Positions 8,334-18,475 are shown, counted from the stretch's first letter. The stretch is 37,842 bases of DNA from Bacillota bacterium (GCA_023411645.1 JAEYON010000029.1:1-37842); one strand, 5' to 3'. Made by a program: numbers and translations. The notes: a model not told the origin generated them from the letters alone.

Positions 8334-11300
8334 TACTTTAGCCCTCCCCGTTTATCAGATTGATGCATCGTCAACGTTTCGCCTTCATTCGTCTGTCCCA
8401 TGAGCTTCCACAAATCTTCTTCTTTGTGATCCTTCAAAAAGCGATAGCTGTTCCCCCGCATGGAAGTGTCGAACTGGCAGACAGAGCTGTAGCTGCAGTT
8501 GGTACAAGCAGTTATTGTGTTCTTCTTATAAGGACTTATAGTTACATTTCCTTCCATTATACTGCTTCCGATCGCGGCCAATGTCTTTCTGACATGTTTA
8601 CGCAGTAACTTAAACTGCTCCTGCGTCGCGACGGACGATCTGCCCAGTGAACCATCCTTATTGATTCTGGCCGGAATGATCAGCGAATCCCCGTCAAGGT
8701 CTCTGTCCATAGCCTTAATCAGCTTCACATCCGCCAATACGAGCCCTTTCATCCTCAGCTCCTTCATTATTGCCTTTTCAATTTCTTCATCTGTGCTATT
8801 CCTGCCGCATCGTATCAAAGGGTCGTTTAGCCTGAAATACAGGATACCGGCCGGCAAAGGCTTTTCCCCCTCATCCATGCTAAGTACGGCGTCCAGATAT
8901 GTCACAAGCTGAAGCTGAAGGCCATAATACACATCTCCAAGCTTCAGCGCCCTATTTCCTGATTTATAGTCAATAATTCTAAGATAAGTCCCGTCTTCAT
9001 TAGTCATAGCATCAATCCTGTCGATTCTGCCCGTCATTTTAATTTTCTGTCCTGAAGGCATTTCTATTTCAATCGCAGGGTATCTGCCTTTCTCTCCAAA
9101 TTCCACCTCATATCCCGCCGGCTCAAAGCTGCTCACAGCAATATGCCTGCCGATCAGCATTACTGCTTTTCCCACTGTTTTTTTTAACCGATCAGAGAGG
9201 TAAAGATATCGTTTACTTCCACCGGGGATGTTCGCTCCCCGCGTCGCAAGCTGTTTATCCACCAGCGCGGAAACCTCGGCACTGCACCATTCCCGATCCA
9301 GATCACCCCATCGGATCTCCTTCTTCACAAGTGTCCTTGAAAATTCGTCGATGATATTATGCATAAATGTTCCGGCATCCACAGGGTCAAAGCCGAAGAT
9401 CCGGCGTTCCCTGGCCTTCAGCCCATACTTGACATAGTAGGCAAACGGGCATGACGAATACGCCTCCATGCGTGAGATGCCGGTTACCACGGGCTTGCCG
9501 TAAAGTCTGGCAGCCCTGCCTTTTGAAAGATTCTGAGCCTGGTTGGTATAGCTCAGTCCGTCAAGTATGACAGCGCACCTGTCCTTCCATTGCTCCTGAC
9601 GGCTGAACCAATTGTAAATCGTCCTCCAGCCATCGTGAATCTTTTCTCCGTCATAACAGCGGCGAAGCTGTGCAACCATCTCATCAAATGCTGGTACAGG
9701 CGCTGCAGGCTGAGGCATTACGACAATTCCACTCGCAGACTCTTCTCCTCCACTGCTCCCTGTCTCATCGAAACCGCTTCCAGCCTTCGCGGCATCACTG
9801 AACTGAGCAGTTGTTACCGACTTACTCCCGGCCACAATTCCTTTTCCCTTCTCAGCCCCCGCACCTGACTTGCTTTCGGCAACTGTGCTTTGTTCTGTTA
9901 CTAGCGGCAGGATCCTCTTCACCTCTGATATGACACGCGAAGGCCTTAACGCCCTGCCATCCCTGTCCGCCGCAGGATAACTGAGCCAGAGATATTTTGA
10001 AGGTGTCGCAAGAGCCATATATATCATAAACCGCTCTTCCAGCGCTTTGTCCGCAGAATTCCCTGCCAGCTCAAGGCCCGCCTGTCCGAGGCTATCTCGC
10101 TCCATGTTGGAAAGCAGGCCGTCATCCCCGCCGGTTCCGGGCAGCACGCCCTCATTAACCCCAAGGATAAACAGCGCCTTTATATCATGGCTTCTGGCTC
10201 TCTCAATACTCCCGACGAGCACCTGATCGAGCGCAGGTGGGATCAATCCCATCTTGTGCCCGGCAAACCCGGCCGCTAATATATCTGAAAACCGTTCCGC
10301 ACCTAAGGTTTCGTCCCCTAACACTTCAACTATCTGCGAAAAAACCTCCATCACCATGTTCCATACTTGTCGGTACTCATTCGCCTTATCCAGCCGCCCC
10401 GTATCCAGAAAGCCTTGTGACAGTTCCTCTATCCTTTTATCTGCTCCGGTTTCGACAAGCAGTTCAAACAAAGCCGTGCAGAACTCAATAGCCTTCACGC
10501 CTCCCTTTGTCTTGCTTCTGAATGTCAGCAGAGGCTCCGCAAGCCTTCTTCTTGCCTCATTTATCGCTGCTAGGCGCTCGAGCTCCTTCGGGGACGGCTC
10601 GTCCCGTCTGTCCGTATATTCCACAGGGTAATCCCAGTCGCTCTTTCTGCTCCAGACATTTCCTCTAATCCCATTTGCCAGAACATAGTTCTCCAGCAGA
10701 TCCAGTTCCTGTGCTTCCACGCTCGTAAGCCCTGTTTTGGCATACCGGAAAACAGACTCATAAGACCAGTTTTCAGAAAAAATATCTATTGCGGACAACA
10801 GGAAAATGATGAGCGGATGCCCGTCGATATCTCTCTTTCCGTCCAGAAAGAATGGAATGCCGAACCGTGTAAAGACGCTCTGCACAATGCCCAAATAACT
10901 GTCAGGATTTCTCATGGTCACAGCAATATCCCTGTACCGCAAGCCCTTATCCCTGCAAAGGCCAATCACATCCCGCGCCGCATCCTCCACCTCCGAGTAA
11001 AGGTTGGCAGAGGCCCGAATACAGATATTTTCAGTTTTTCTCGTATATTTTTGATAAGGGTATTTATAAAAATTACGCTCCAAATGCCCAAGCTCTTCCG
11101 CATTCAAAAACCGTGAAGAAGCGGAGGACAAAGCCCCAAGCATCACAGGCCTGTCCACAGGTATTCCTTCTTCCGAAGCAAGTCTCAGAAGCCTGGCAGC
11201 AGTTTTCCTGACTGGTTCGAACACCATCGGCGCACCGTCGCCGGGCTCATTTGAAAGGCTGTCAGTGCAAAGGCTGACCGTAACACAGGAAGCCTTTTTC

Positions 11301-11998
11301 AAAAGCTTACCGATCACCTTGTATTCCTGTGGTGTGAAGCCTGAAAATTCATCGATCCATATTTGTGCGCCATCAAACTGAACAGATTGGTCCAGCTTTC
11401 TGCAGAGCTCCACCAGATCGTCGTCCGCATCCATATAGTTTAAATGGAGCACTCTTTCAAATTCCGAATAAACCATTGCAAGATCACTGAGCTTCTCCTT
11501 TAACGGAAGCCCGTCCGGCAAACTCTCAGCGGTTTGAAGCAACTGCTCGGGAGGTATATCATATCGTTTGAATTCGGTGATTGCATCTGATAATATTTCA
11601 GTGAAGCCTTTTCTTAACGCCGTTCTTGAAAATACCTTAAGATCGTCTCCCAGCCGGTCCATGATCCGGAACAGCAGCATGCTCTTCCCGGCAGCATTGA
11701 GGTGACGGCGCGCAATACCGCCTACTTCACTGAATACTCTGAACGCAAGTCTCCGGAAGCTCAGCACCTCGGCGCCGGACGGCCCGGATGACACGTTTGA
11801 GCCGGATGACCCGTTCGAGCCGGTTATCCTGGCCAGGTTCCTTTCCGCCTGAAGCGAGAACTGTTCCGGCACAATCAACACAAGCGAACGCCTTTGCGTT
11901 GCCTCACCAGTACCTACAGTAATCTTATTTTTAATCTCCTGCAGGCAAAACGTCGATTTTCCGCTGCCTGCACGCCCATAAACGATTCTAAGTCCCAT
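8333..11998 (-). CDS. addB: ATP-dependent helicase/nuclease subunit B (AddB)
   Basis: This is the partner of AddA: an inactivated helicase fold with an active C-terminal nuclease held by an iron-sulfur cluster. At 1221 residues it is slightly longer than B. subtilis AddB (about 1166). Walker A is GRAGSGKST (residues 8-16). The four cluster cysteines are visible: one in SCPFAYYVKYG (about 847-857) and three in the C-terminal ACTNCSYSSVCQFD (about 1163-1176). The nuclease motif is RIIDYKSG with the downstream GLQLQLVTYLD (about 1008-1035). Two Ser/Gly-rich linkers (near residues 60-75 and 720-765) are extra. It is first in the addBA operon; the ATG has only a weak GGTGG ribosome binding site. 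Confidence 0.97.
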   Translation of the reverse strand: MGLRIVYGRAGSGKSTFCLQEIKNKITVGTGEATQRRSLVLIVPEQFSLQAERNLARITGSNGSSGSNVSSGPSGAEVLSFRRLAFRVFSEVGGIARRHLNAAGKSMLLFRIMDRLGDDLKVFSRTALRKGFTEILSDAITEFKRYDIPPEQLLQTAESLPDGLPLKEKLSDLAMVYSEFERVLHLNYMDADDDLVELCRKLDQSVQFDGAQIWIDEFSGFTPQEYKVIGKLLKKASCVTVSLCTDSLSNEPGDGAPMVFEPVRKTAARLLRLASEEGIPVDRPVMLGALSSASSRFLNAEELGHLERNFYKYPYQKYTRKTENICIRASANLYSEVEDAARDVIGLCRDKGLRYRDIAVTMRNPDSYLGIVQSVFTRFGIPFFLDGKRDIDGHPLIIFLLSAIDIFSENWSYESVFRYAKTGLTSVEAQELDLLENYVLANGIRGNVWSRKSDWDYPVEYTDRRDEPSPKELERLAAINEARRRLAEPLLTFRSKTKGGVKAIEFCTALFELLVETGADKRIEELSQGFLDTGRLDKANEYRQVWNMVMEVFSQIVEVLGDETLGAERFSDILAAGFAGHKMGLIPPALDQVLVGSIERARSHDIKALFILGVNEGVLPGTGGDDGLLSNMERDSLGQAGLELAGNSADKALEERFMIYMALATPSKYLWLSYPAADRDGRALRPSRVISEVKRILPLVTEQSTVAESKSGAGAEKGKGIVAGSKSVTTAQFSDAAKAGSGFDETGSSGGEESASGIVVMPQPAAPVPAFDEMVAQLRRCYDGEKIHDGWRTIYNWFSRQEQWKDRCAVILDGLSYTNQAQNLSKGRAARLYGKPVVTGISRMEAYSSCPFAYYVKYGLKARERRIFGFDPVDAGTFMHNIIDEFSRTLVKKEIRWGDLDREWCSAEVSALVDKQLATRGANIPGGSKRYLYLSDRLKKTVGKAVMLIGRHIAVSSFEPAGYEVEFGEKGRYPAIEIEMPSGQKIKMTGRIDRIDAMTNEDGTYLRIIDYKSGNRALKLGDVYYGLQLQLVTYLDAVLSMDEGEKPLPAGILYFRLNDPLIRCGRNSTDEEIEKAIMKELRMKGLVLADVKLIKAMDRDLDGDSLIIPARINKDGSLGRSSVATQEQFKLLRKHVRKTLAAIGSSIMEGNVTISPYKKNTITACTNCSYSSVCQFDTSMRGNSYRFLKDHKEEDLWKLMGQTNEGETLTMHQSDKRGGLK

Positions 11999-12035
11999 TT
12001 ACGCCACCATATGTCCTGACGTTTTACTTAAATTT

Positions 12036-12064
12036 ATTGTAACATACGGTAACGGCTAAGTGAA
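12036..12064 (-). promoter_or_regulatory. Predicted promoter of the addBA operon
   Basis: On the minus strand TTCACT (12064-12059) and TACAAT (12041-12036) are 17 bases apart, about 40 bases before the addB start. The -35 is weak, consistent with modest constitutive expression. I saw no LexA-like operator beside it. Confidence 0.5.
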
Positions 12065-12132
12065 TTGTCTTATCGACCATACTTTCAACTTATAGAATCA
12101 GAGGTTACTGTTAAGAGGTTCTGTTAACCGTC

Positions 12133-12834
12133 CTACAGCTCTTCCTCGATCAGACTGGCCAGTATCTTTGCAGATACCGGATTCATGTGGACTCCATCAA
12201 TAGTAACAGCCAGCCCTCTTTTTCTGCTGACCAAATCCGAAAATGGCAGCGTTGTCGTTAAAAACGCCAGCAGCAGAACCCTCAGGGAATCCTTTGAAAA
12301 AAAGCAGGAACCTGTGTTGTTCTGCTTTTCCTTGATTTCTCTCTGGTGTGCTGCGATATCAATATACGCAACAGCATATTTTCCGCACAAATCCGAAATG
12401 ATCTCGTTATACCTATCCGCTTTCCTGTCAAGGTCATTTTCTGATGTTTCAAAAAAGGGTATCCCAAAAACAATAACTCTTTTTTCTTTATCTTTAAGCA
12501 TCTTCAAAAGCTTCTCATACTCGGAGCTGAAATGCTTCTCGTCCCTGCAGGGTACGCTGCCACGAAGGCGGATTGCTGCAGTCACCTTCGTCCAGGACTT
12601 TGAATAATTCTTAAGGTAAGGCAGCAGAACATCATTTGCGCCGATACCAATAATGAACGTATCTGCTGTGCGATATTCGGGCTTCTTCAGGGTATGCATA
12701 ATTCGTTCAGTCATGCCGAGCAATGTATCAGATCCCAGCCCGAAATTCATAAACTGGTCTTTGTTCCTTACATATTTGAGGTAGGTAACACCAGGTCTGC
12801 CCTTTGTAATGCTGTCGCCGAAGCAAAGGTTCAT
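12133..12834 (-). CDS. SGNH/GDSL-family hydrolase (second, unrelated to the first)
   Basis: The protein of about 233 residues shows FGDSITKG (nucleophile Ser near residue 8), IGIGANDVLLPYL (block III Asn), and DGVHMNPVSAKIL near the C-terminus (catalytic Asp and His). There is no signal peptide. The preferred start is the ATG at 12834 because AGAAAGGA sits 7 bases upstream; a longer reading from 12861 has no ribosome binding site. A less conserved segment near residues 170-205 (CFFSKDSLRVLLLAFLTTTL) is unusually hydrophobic for this fold. The substrate is unknown. It is transcribed toward addB from the same strand. Confidence 0.8.
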   Translation of the reverse strand: MNLCFGDSITKGRPGVTYLKYVRNKDQFMNFGLGSDTLLGMTERIMHTLKKPEYRTADTFIIGIGANDVLLPYLKNYSKSWTKVTAAIRLRGSVPCRDEKHFSSEYEKLLKMLKDKEKRVIVFGIPFFETSENDLDRKADRYNEIISDLCGKYAVAYIDIAAHQREIKEKQNNTGSCFFSKDSLRVLLLAFLTTTLPFSDLVSRKRGLAVTIDGVHMNPVSAKILASLIEEEL

Positions 12835-12935
12835 ATTTGGATCCTTTCTGCGAAAAAACATAACATTTATATTTCTATTGGTTAATTCTCTTTTATTACC
12901 ATTCTACTAATACAGCCGTATTTGCTGTTACATTC

Positions 12936-13700
12936 TCACTTATTTCTTATATAGATATGCTTTACATTGCGATGATTTGTATTCCTCTGCTCAATGTCAA
13001 AGCGATTTAGACTTTTTATCAGAAGCGTCAGCTTTGTAAATCCATAGTTTCTTGCATCAAAATCGGGCTGCTTCTTTGAGATAAGATTGCCGACCTCACC
13101 GAGGAATGCCCATCCGCTTTCATCTGCTACATCGTTTACGGATGAAGCGATCAGTTTGATAAGATCTTCATTCACCTCAAGAGTGCTTTCCTTAGCTTCC
13201 TGAGAGCTCGAAGATTCCTTTCCTGAATCACTGATTTCCGGCGTCTTGACCTGTGTGTGTGTGTTGATGATTTCAATATAGATGAATTTGTCACAGGCGA
13301 CGATAAAGGCATTTGGTGTTTTCCTCTCGCCAATTCCGATCACCCTCATACCCGCTTCACGTAATCTTGTTGCAAGCCTGGTAAAATCACTGTCGCTGGA
13401 TATGATACAGAAGCCATCCACCTTTTCGGAATAAAGGATATCCATCGCATCGATTATCATTGCAGAATCCGATGAATTCTTCCCGTATGTGTAGCTATAT
13501 TGCTGGATGGGCGTTATGGCGTTTTCAAGCATCGCGCTCTTCCATCCGGTCAATGCAGCGCTTGTCCAATCAGCATATATTCGTTTAATGGTCGGCGTTC
13601 CGTACTTCGCTACCTCCTCCAGTATCCCCTTTATGCTCCTATATGGAACATTTTCTGCGTCAATAAGGACTGCTAGCCTTAGATCATCCATATTAGGCAT
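12936..13700 (-). CDS. NYN domain (PIN-like) protein with C-terminal OST-HTH/LOTUS domain
   Basis: Residues 1-150 form a NYN/DUF88 nuclease-like domain. The acidic residues of the family are visible in VLIDAENV (Asp near residue 13), DSAMIIDAMD (near 78-87) and IISSDSDFTRLA (near 98-109). Residues 150-178 are a Ser/Glu linker. Residues 178-254 resemble an OST-HTH (LOTUS) RNA-binding winged helix, with GWAFLGEVGNLISKKQPDF and YGFTKLTLLIKSL. The family is associated with RNA processing or decay, but this protein's target is unknown. It is divergent to the dCMP deaminase gene across a 290-base spacer. Confidence 0.85.
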   Translation of the reverse strand: MPNMDDLRLAVLIDAENVPYRSIKGILEEVAKYGTPTIKRIYADWTSAALTGWKSAMLENAITPIQQYSYTYGKNSSDSAMIIDAMDILYSEKVDGFCIISSDSDFTRLATRLREAGMRVIGIGERKTPNAFIVACDKFIYIEIINTHTQVKTPEISDSGKESSSSQEAKESTLEVNEDLIKLIASSVNDVADESGWAFLGEVGNLISKKQPDFDARNYGFTKLTLLIKSLNRFDIEQRNTNHRNVKHIYIRNK

Positions 13701-13996
13701 ACGATTTACCCCGTTTTCTTCATTATGATTTTGAATTACCCTCTTATTTTATCATAAAAATGTCTAAATGGCTAAAATGGGCTTCCGATTTCATGATTAT
13801 ATGGATCCACCCGCCCTTCATTGTATCAAATTTAAACAGCATGTTCAACCATAAATTCCCATTTATCACCAAATAGTTGTCATCAAATTTGCTCCCCCTG
13901 TTACAATTCTCTTCTACAACCCCATATATCTGATGTATAATAAATTATACCGCAGTAAAGCTGACGGCCTATACATAAAGTGAAGGAGTGAAATCC

Positions 13997-14485
13997 ATGG
14001 ATAAAAGAAATGATTACATACAATGGGATGAATATTTTATGGGAATTGCACTTTTATCAGCAAAAAGAAGCAAGGATCCCTCGACCCAGGTAGGCGCGTG
14101 CATCGTTGACAGTAAATCAAATCGTATCTTAAGCGTCGGTTACAATGGATTTCCGTTCGGATGCTCTGACGACGATTTTCCATGGTCACGCGACGGAGAA
14201 ACCCTCTGTACCAAATATCCATATGTTGTCCATGCCGAGCTGAACGCCATTCTCAATAACAGAGGCGTTGCTCTTGAAGGCAGCAAAATATACACTGCCC
14301 TGTTCCCTTGCAACGAGTGTGCCAAAGCGATCATTCAATCAGGCATAAAAGAGGTAGTTTACCTGAGTGACAAATACGCCGACACCGATAATGTCAAAGC
14401 CTCAAAAAAGATGTTTGAAAAAGCCGGTGTTGCGTTAAGGCAGCTTAAAACTGAAATTGAACAAATCAAGATAAGCTTCACCTGA
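13997..14485 (+). CDS. dCMP/cytidine deaminase family protein (ComEB-like)
   Basis: This 162-residue protein has the deoxycytidylate deaminase zinc signature: VVHAELNAIL supplies the His ligand and catalytic Glu, and PCNEC the two Cys ligands. STQVGACIVD and GYNGFPFGC match the dCMP deaminase nucleotide pocket. The reaction is dCMP to dUMP, feeding thymidylate synthesis. The ATG at 13997 follows AAGGAG by 8 bases, so the GTG three codons earlier is not preferred. A TATAAT-like hexamer lies about 40 bases upstream at 13940. The comEB name is possible by homology, but no competence genes are nearby. Confidence 0.88.
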   Translation: MDKRNDYIQWDEYFMGIALLSAKRSKDPSTQVGACIVDSKSNRILSVGYNGFPFGCSDDDFPWSRDGETLCTKYPYVVHAELNAILNNRGVALEGSKIYTALFPCNECAKAIIQSGIKEVVYLSDKYADTDNVKASKKMFEKAGVALRQLKTEIEQIKISFT

Positions 14486-14583
14486 TTTTATCTGTCCAAA
14501 CCTGATCTTCATATCCGCTTAACGAAAGATTCAGCTGGGGGACAGCATACAAATAGAAATAAAATACTTCAAGGAGGCCTCAC

Positions 14584-16593
14584 ATGGTACTGATCCCTTT
14601 TCCCAAAAAACTGATCCAATCAGATGGAGCTTTCACGATCACATCTGACACAGTCATACTTCTTGACGCCTCCTGTGATTACTGTGACTTTGAAGCGGCA
14701 CAAGCACTTAAGGATGAAATAGAGAAAACGGCAGGTATCCGTGTTACGATAGCAAAAGGCGCCAGCGGAAACAGGATTGACGCCAGCGCAAGTAAAGCAA
14801 ATATTTTAGAACACGGGAATGTCTCTGCTGAAGAGTCAGGCCTTATCACGCTAAGGAAGGCAGCAATCAGCAAAAAATTTCCAACAGCATCAAACCGACA
14901 AGCCAACAGACCGGGGGAACAGCTAAACAAGCTTGAAGAACAAGCTCACAGGCTGGAAGAACAATCATACAAGCTGGCGGTAAGTGAAGCCTCGGTCGAC
15001 ATTACTGCCTCTGGCAGCAGCGGTCTTTATTACGGTGTCCAGACCCTGCGGCAGCTTGTCAGGAACTTCGCTTCCACCATTCCATGTATGGAGGTCGAGG
15101 ATGCTCCTGATTTTGAAAGCAGGGGCTTTTACAATGATATCACAAGAGGAAAGGTTCCCGCATTGGAGACACTGAAGGAGCTTGCAGACAGGCTTTCCTT
15201 CTATAAGATCAACCAGCTTCAGCTTTATATAGAGCACTCATTTGCGTTCAAAAAGCATAGTGAGATCTGGATTGATTCTGATCCCCTCACAGCCGAAGAA
15301 ATACTGATTCTTGACGAATACTGCAAAAAGAAAAACATTGAGCTTGTTCCCTCTTTATCAACCTTCGGGCATTTGTATCATGCATTGATTTCCCGCTCCT
15401 TCGGCCACCTGAATGAATACGGCAGTGTTCCGGACTCACCTTTTCTGTGGACTGAAAGGATGCAGCATTATACTCTCGACGCATCAAATCCGAAGAGTCT
15501 GGAATTTGTTTATGAAATGATCGACGAATTTTTACCGCTTTTTTCATCCGGGAAATTTAATATATGCTGTGATGAAACCTTTGATCTAGGTCAGGGCAAA
15601 AATAAAGCCCTCTCGGAAGAGGTCGGAAAAGGCAAGCTGTATCTGTACTTTGTCAAGAACCTCATTACTTATCTTAAAGCCCGAAAAAAAACGGTCATGA
15701 TGTGGGGCGATATCATACTAAGGTATCCCGAGCTGCTGCAGGAAATACCAAAGGGCATTATACTGCTGAATTGGGATTACAGCTCCACTCCTTCAGAGGA
15801 AAACGTAAAGGTTGTTGCAGACGCCGGACTTACGCAATATGTATGTCCGGGCGTGCATAGCTGGAACAAACTGATCAGTGATATGGATAAAGCTTCGAAG
15901 AACATCAGCGCAATGATCGGCTTCGGGAAAAAATATAATGCCACGGGCGTACTAAATACAGATTGGGGCGATTTCGGACACATCAATCTGTTGTCAGCCT
16001 CAATACCCAGCGCAATCTTTGGAGCTGGCCTTTCCTGGAATGCAGACGACACCGGCAAACCAGCAGATGAGGAAATATCTGTCCTTGAATACGGCGACAG
16101 TACAGGTCGTTTAGCAGGCGTTTTGCGGGAGTTGTCCAGGCAGCCCCTTCTTCAATGGGAAACGGTAGTTCTCTGGTACTACACTACTTGCGGGCACAGC
16201 ACAGAGAATTATGGCTACAGTGATCATTACCTGAAGCTCATGCTTGAAAGTGACGAAAGCAGAGTAAGGTCAGCATATCACAATATCAGAGAATTGGAGA
16301 AGGAGTTATCAGCATTACATAACAGCGTTTATGAGAATAAAAAAGCCGACCTGAAGGAATTCCTTGTGTCAGCAGATGGTCTTGCTCTTTTTCAGGCACT
16401 GCTCCTAGTTATTAAAAAGAAGTTCCTGGGTCAGACCGATACAGGTCTCCTGCTTTCTCCGCAAGAGTTGGCCGTCCGGCTTGAATACTGGTTTACCGGG
16501 TATAAGGCAGCATGGCGCAGAAGGAACAAAGAGAGCGAGTTATTCAGAATCAAGGATGTAATCATGGGCATCTGCAGGCTCCTTCGAGGGTAG
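14584..16593 (+). CDS. Family 20 glycoside hydrolase (beta-N-acetylhexosaminidase type)
   Basis: This 669-residue protein has no signal peptide and is probably cytoplasmic. Residues 1-170 resemble the GH20b accessory domain, ending in GSSGLYYGVQTLRQLV. The catalytic barrel starts at FESRGFYNDITRGK (about 180) and contains SFYKINQLQLYIEH, LVPSLSTFGHLYHAL and the Asp-Glu pair in CCDETFDLG (Asp330-Glu331), which acts in substrate-assisted cleavage of terminal N-acetylhexosamine. MMWGDI and LNWDY also fit the family. A Gln/Glu-rich stretch at residues 100-138 repeats LEEQ and is probably an insertion. AGGAGG lies 7 bases before the ATG. It follows the dCMP deaminase by 98 bases and may share its transcript. 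Confidence 0.88.
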   Translation: MVLIPFPKKLIQSDGAFTITSDTVILLDASCDYCDFEAAQALKDEIEKTAGIRVTIAKGASGNRIDASASKANILEHGNVSAEESGLITLRKAAISKKFPTASNRQANRPGEQLNKLEEQAHRLEEQSYKLAVSEASVDITASGSSGLYYGVQTLRQLVRNFASTIPCMEVEDAPDFESRGFYNDITRGKVPALETLKELADRLSFYKINQLQLYIEHSFAFKKHSEIWIDSDPLTAEEILILDEYCKKKNIELVPSLSTFGHLYHALISRSFGHLNEYGSVPDSPFLWTERMQHYTLDASNPKSLEFVYEMIDEFLPLFSSGKFNICCDETFDLGQGKNKALSEEVGKGKLYLYFVKNLITYLKARKKTVMMWGDIILRYPELLQEIPKGIILLNWDYSSTPSEENVKVVADAGLTQYVCPGVHSWNKLISDMDKASKNISAMIGFGKKYNATGVLNTDWGDFGHINLLSASIPSAIFGAGLSWNADDTGKPADEEISVLEYGDSTGRLAGVLRELSRQPLLQWETVVLWYYTTCGHSTENYGYSDHYLKLMLESDESRVRSAYHNIRELEKELSALHNSVYENKKADLKEFLVSADGLALFQALLLVIKKKFLGQTDTGLLLSPQELAVRLEYWFTGYKAAWRRRNKESELFRIKDVIMGICRLLRG

Positions 16594-16686
16594 CAATCTC
16601 TCGAAAGAGCATGTACTTATGATAGCAGCAATCTAAAGAGAGCAGGCTCCAGCGAGGCTAACCCGTCCGTACCCTGCCGTTCCTCT

Positions 16687-17481
16687 TTAAGAAAGCAATG
16701 CCCGGTCCTCTGCGAACTCCTGTCCGCTGGCCTTTCCAAAGCGCTGCAGCAGGTCTTCCACAGTGAGCTTTTTCTTTTCTTCTCCCTTGATGTCCAGGAT
16801 GATCCGACCGTCGTGCATCATGATCAGTCGGTTTCCGTGCTTGATGGCATCTCTCATGTTATGGGTAACCATCATAGTAGTCAGTCCGTTCTCAGAAATG
16901 AGCTGATCTGTCAGCTCCAGCACCTTAGCTGCAGTTTTTGGATCAAGTGCGGCTGTATGCTCGTCAAGAAGCAGCAGCTTCGGCTTTTTCAGGGTTGCCA
17001 TTAAAAGCGTCAGCGCTTGGCGTTGGCCGCCCGAAAGCAATCCAACTTTGCTGCTTAGCCTGTCCTCAAGTCCCAGATCGAGCTGCTTTAGCATATCCTT
17101 ATATAATATACGTTCCTTATGAGTAGTGCCCCACTTCAGTGTACGCCGCTGTCCGCGGCGATAAGCAAGCGCCAGGTTCTCATCAATACCCATGTTGGCC
17201 ACAGTTCCCATCATGGGATCCTGAAAGACTCTTCCCAGCATTGCCGCCCGCTTGTGTTCCAACTGTCTCGTCACATCCGTGCCATCTATGAGTATCGTAC
17301 CTTTGTCTGCTGGATAAACGCCTGCAACACAATTGAGCAGCGTTGATTTACCTGCGCCGTTTCCTCCAATCAATGTAACAAAATCCCCGTCTTCAAGCCT
17401 GACGCTAACATTTCGAAGGGCAATTTTCTCGTTAATTGTTCCATAATTAAAAACCTTATATACGCCATCTATCTTAAGCAT
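16687..17481 (-). CDS. ABC importer ATP-binding protein, TrpZ-type
   Basis: The ATPase of the three-gene importer has about 264 residues. All motifs are present: Walker A GGNGAGKST, Q-loop VFQDPM, signature LLSGGQRQ, Walker B LLLLDEH, and the switch His in MVTHNM. The Walker B catalytic Glu is kept. I place the start at the ATG at 17481, 9 bases after GGAGG and one base after the permease stop; a GTG at 17490 would abut the ribosome binding site. The arrangement binding protein, permease, ATPase matches the ABC_sub_bind importers annotated TrpXYZ in Firmicutes. The Phe T-box upstream suggests phenylalanine or another aromatic compound as cargo. Confidence 0.9.
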   Translation of the reverse strand: MLKIDGVYKVFNYGTINEKIALRNVSVRLEDGDFVTLIGGNGAGKSTLLNCVAGVYPADKGTILIDGTDVTRQLEHKRAAMLGRVFQDPMMGTVANMGIDENLALAYRRGQRRTLKWGTTHKERILYKDMLKQLDLGLEDRLSSKVGLLSGGQRQALTLLMATLKKPKLLLLDEHTAALDPKTAAKVLELTDQLISENGLTTMMVTHNMRDAIKHGNRLIMMHDGRIILDIKGEEKKKLTVEDLLQRFGKASGQEFAEDRALLS

Positions 17482-17482
17482 A

Positions 17483-18376
17483 TCATTCACCCTCCTTAAT
17501 GGTTATTTTAACAGGGCGAAGAAGCTTTCTGATGACTGGCAGCGCTAATGCGATCGCCACAGTAATTGCCGTAAACAGCTTCAGGTCGTTGGCCGGCATG
17601 CCCATCTTAAGCACCACCGCTATGATGATACGATAGGTCACTGAACCCAAGACCAGCGAAATCAACCGGCTCATAAAATTCTTTTTCCCAAACAGAACTT
17701 CACCGATGATTACCGACGCCAGGCCAATAACTATGGAGCCTACGCCCATCTGGACATCGGAATAACTCTGACTTTGTGCAATCAGCGCTCCGCTCAGTGC
17801 AACGAGTCCGTTGCTGATAATAAGACCCAATATTTTGGTAGTGTTTGTGTTGATTCCCTGTGCCCGCACCATATTGGGATTATTACCGGTTGCCCTGATT
17901 GCACTTCCGATTTCCGTTCCAAAAAACCAGTACAATATGCAAATAAGAAGTACTACACACAGCATTCCCAAAGCTATCACAGCGCCGGTTCGGCTCAGTC
18001 CAAGACCCTCAAAAGTAGTGTATACCGTATCTACTCGCAACAGAGAAATATTAGCTTTCCCCATTATCCTCAGATTAATGGAATACAGGGCAATCATCGT
18101 CAGTATACCTGATAATAATGCAGGTATTTTTAACTTTGTATGCAATAATCCTGTAGCCAGTCCAGCCGCCATACCGCCTATGAGCGAAAGCAACGTTGCC
18201 AGGTAGGGGTTAGCCCCTGAAGCAATCATCTGTGCGGCAATCGACGCCCCCATTGCAATGCTTCCCTCAACTGTCAGGTCTGCGATGTCCAAAATGCGAA
18301 ATGTGATATACACGCCGATGGTCATCACAGCCCATAACAGTCCAAGCGATACAGCGCCTATTATAATTTGCAGCAT
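17483..18376 (-). CDS. ABC importer permease, TrpY-type (BPD_transp_2 fold)
   Basis: This is a very hydrophobic protein of 297 residues with about eight membrane segments and the LivH-like layout. DLTVEGSIAMGASIAAQM near residues 35-52 and AIRATGNNPNMVRAQGIN near 160-177 resemble the conserved cytoplasmic loop contacting the ATPase. The ATG at 18376 is preferred over the GTG at 18385 because GGGTGA precedes it. Its stop is separated by a single base from the ATPase start, so the two are translationally coupled. About 100 bases lie between it and the binding-protein gene, without an obvious terminator. Confidence 0.9.
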   Translation of the reverse strand: MLQIIIGAVSLGLLWAVMTIGVYITFRILDIADLTVEGSIAMGASIAAQMIASGANPYLATLLSLIGGMAAGLATGLLHTKLKIPALLSGILTMIALYSINLRIMGKANISLLRVDTVYTTFEGLGLSRTGAVIALGMLCVVLLICILYWFFGTEIGSAIRATGNNPNMVRAQGINTNTTKILGLIISNGLVALSGALIAQSQSYSDVQMGVGSIVIGLASVIIGEVLFGKKNFMSRLISLVLGSVTYRIIIAVVLKMGMPANDLKLFTAITVAIALALPVIRKLLRPVKITIKEGE

Positions 18377-18475
18377 GACATTCACCCGTTTCTGTTTATT
18401 AACTACGTTTATTTTATATCATACCGCATGAAATAGTCTACTGTTTAATAGAGTAAATTCATTCGGCCCCGGTTA

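Noticed and set aside
12101..12127. Tandem direct repeat GAGGTT-CTGTTAA downstream of the second SGNH gene
   Set aside because: Only two short copies; no known function and too small to distinguish from chance.
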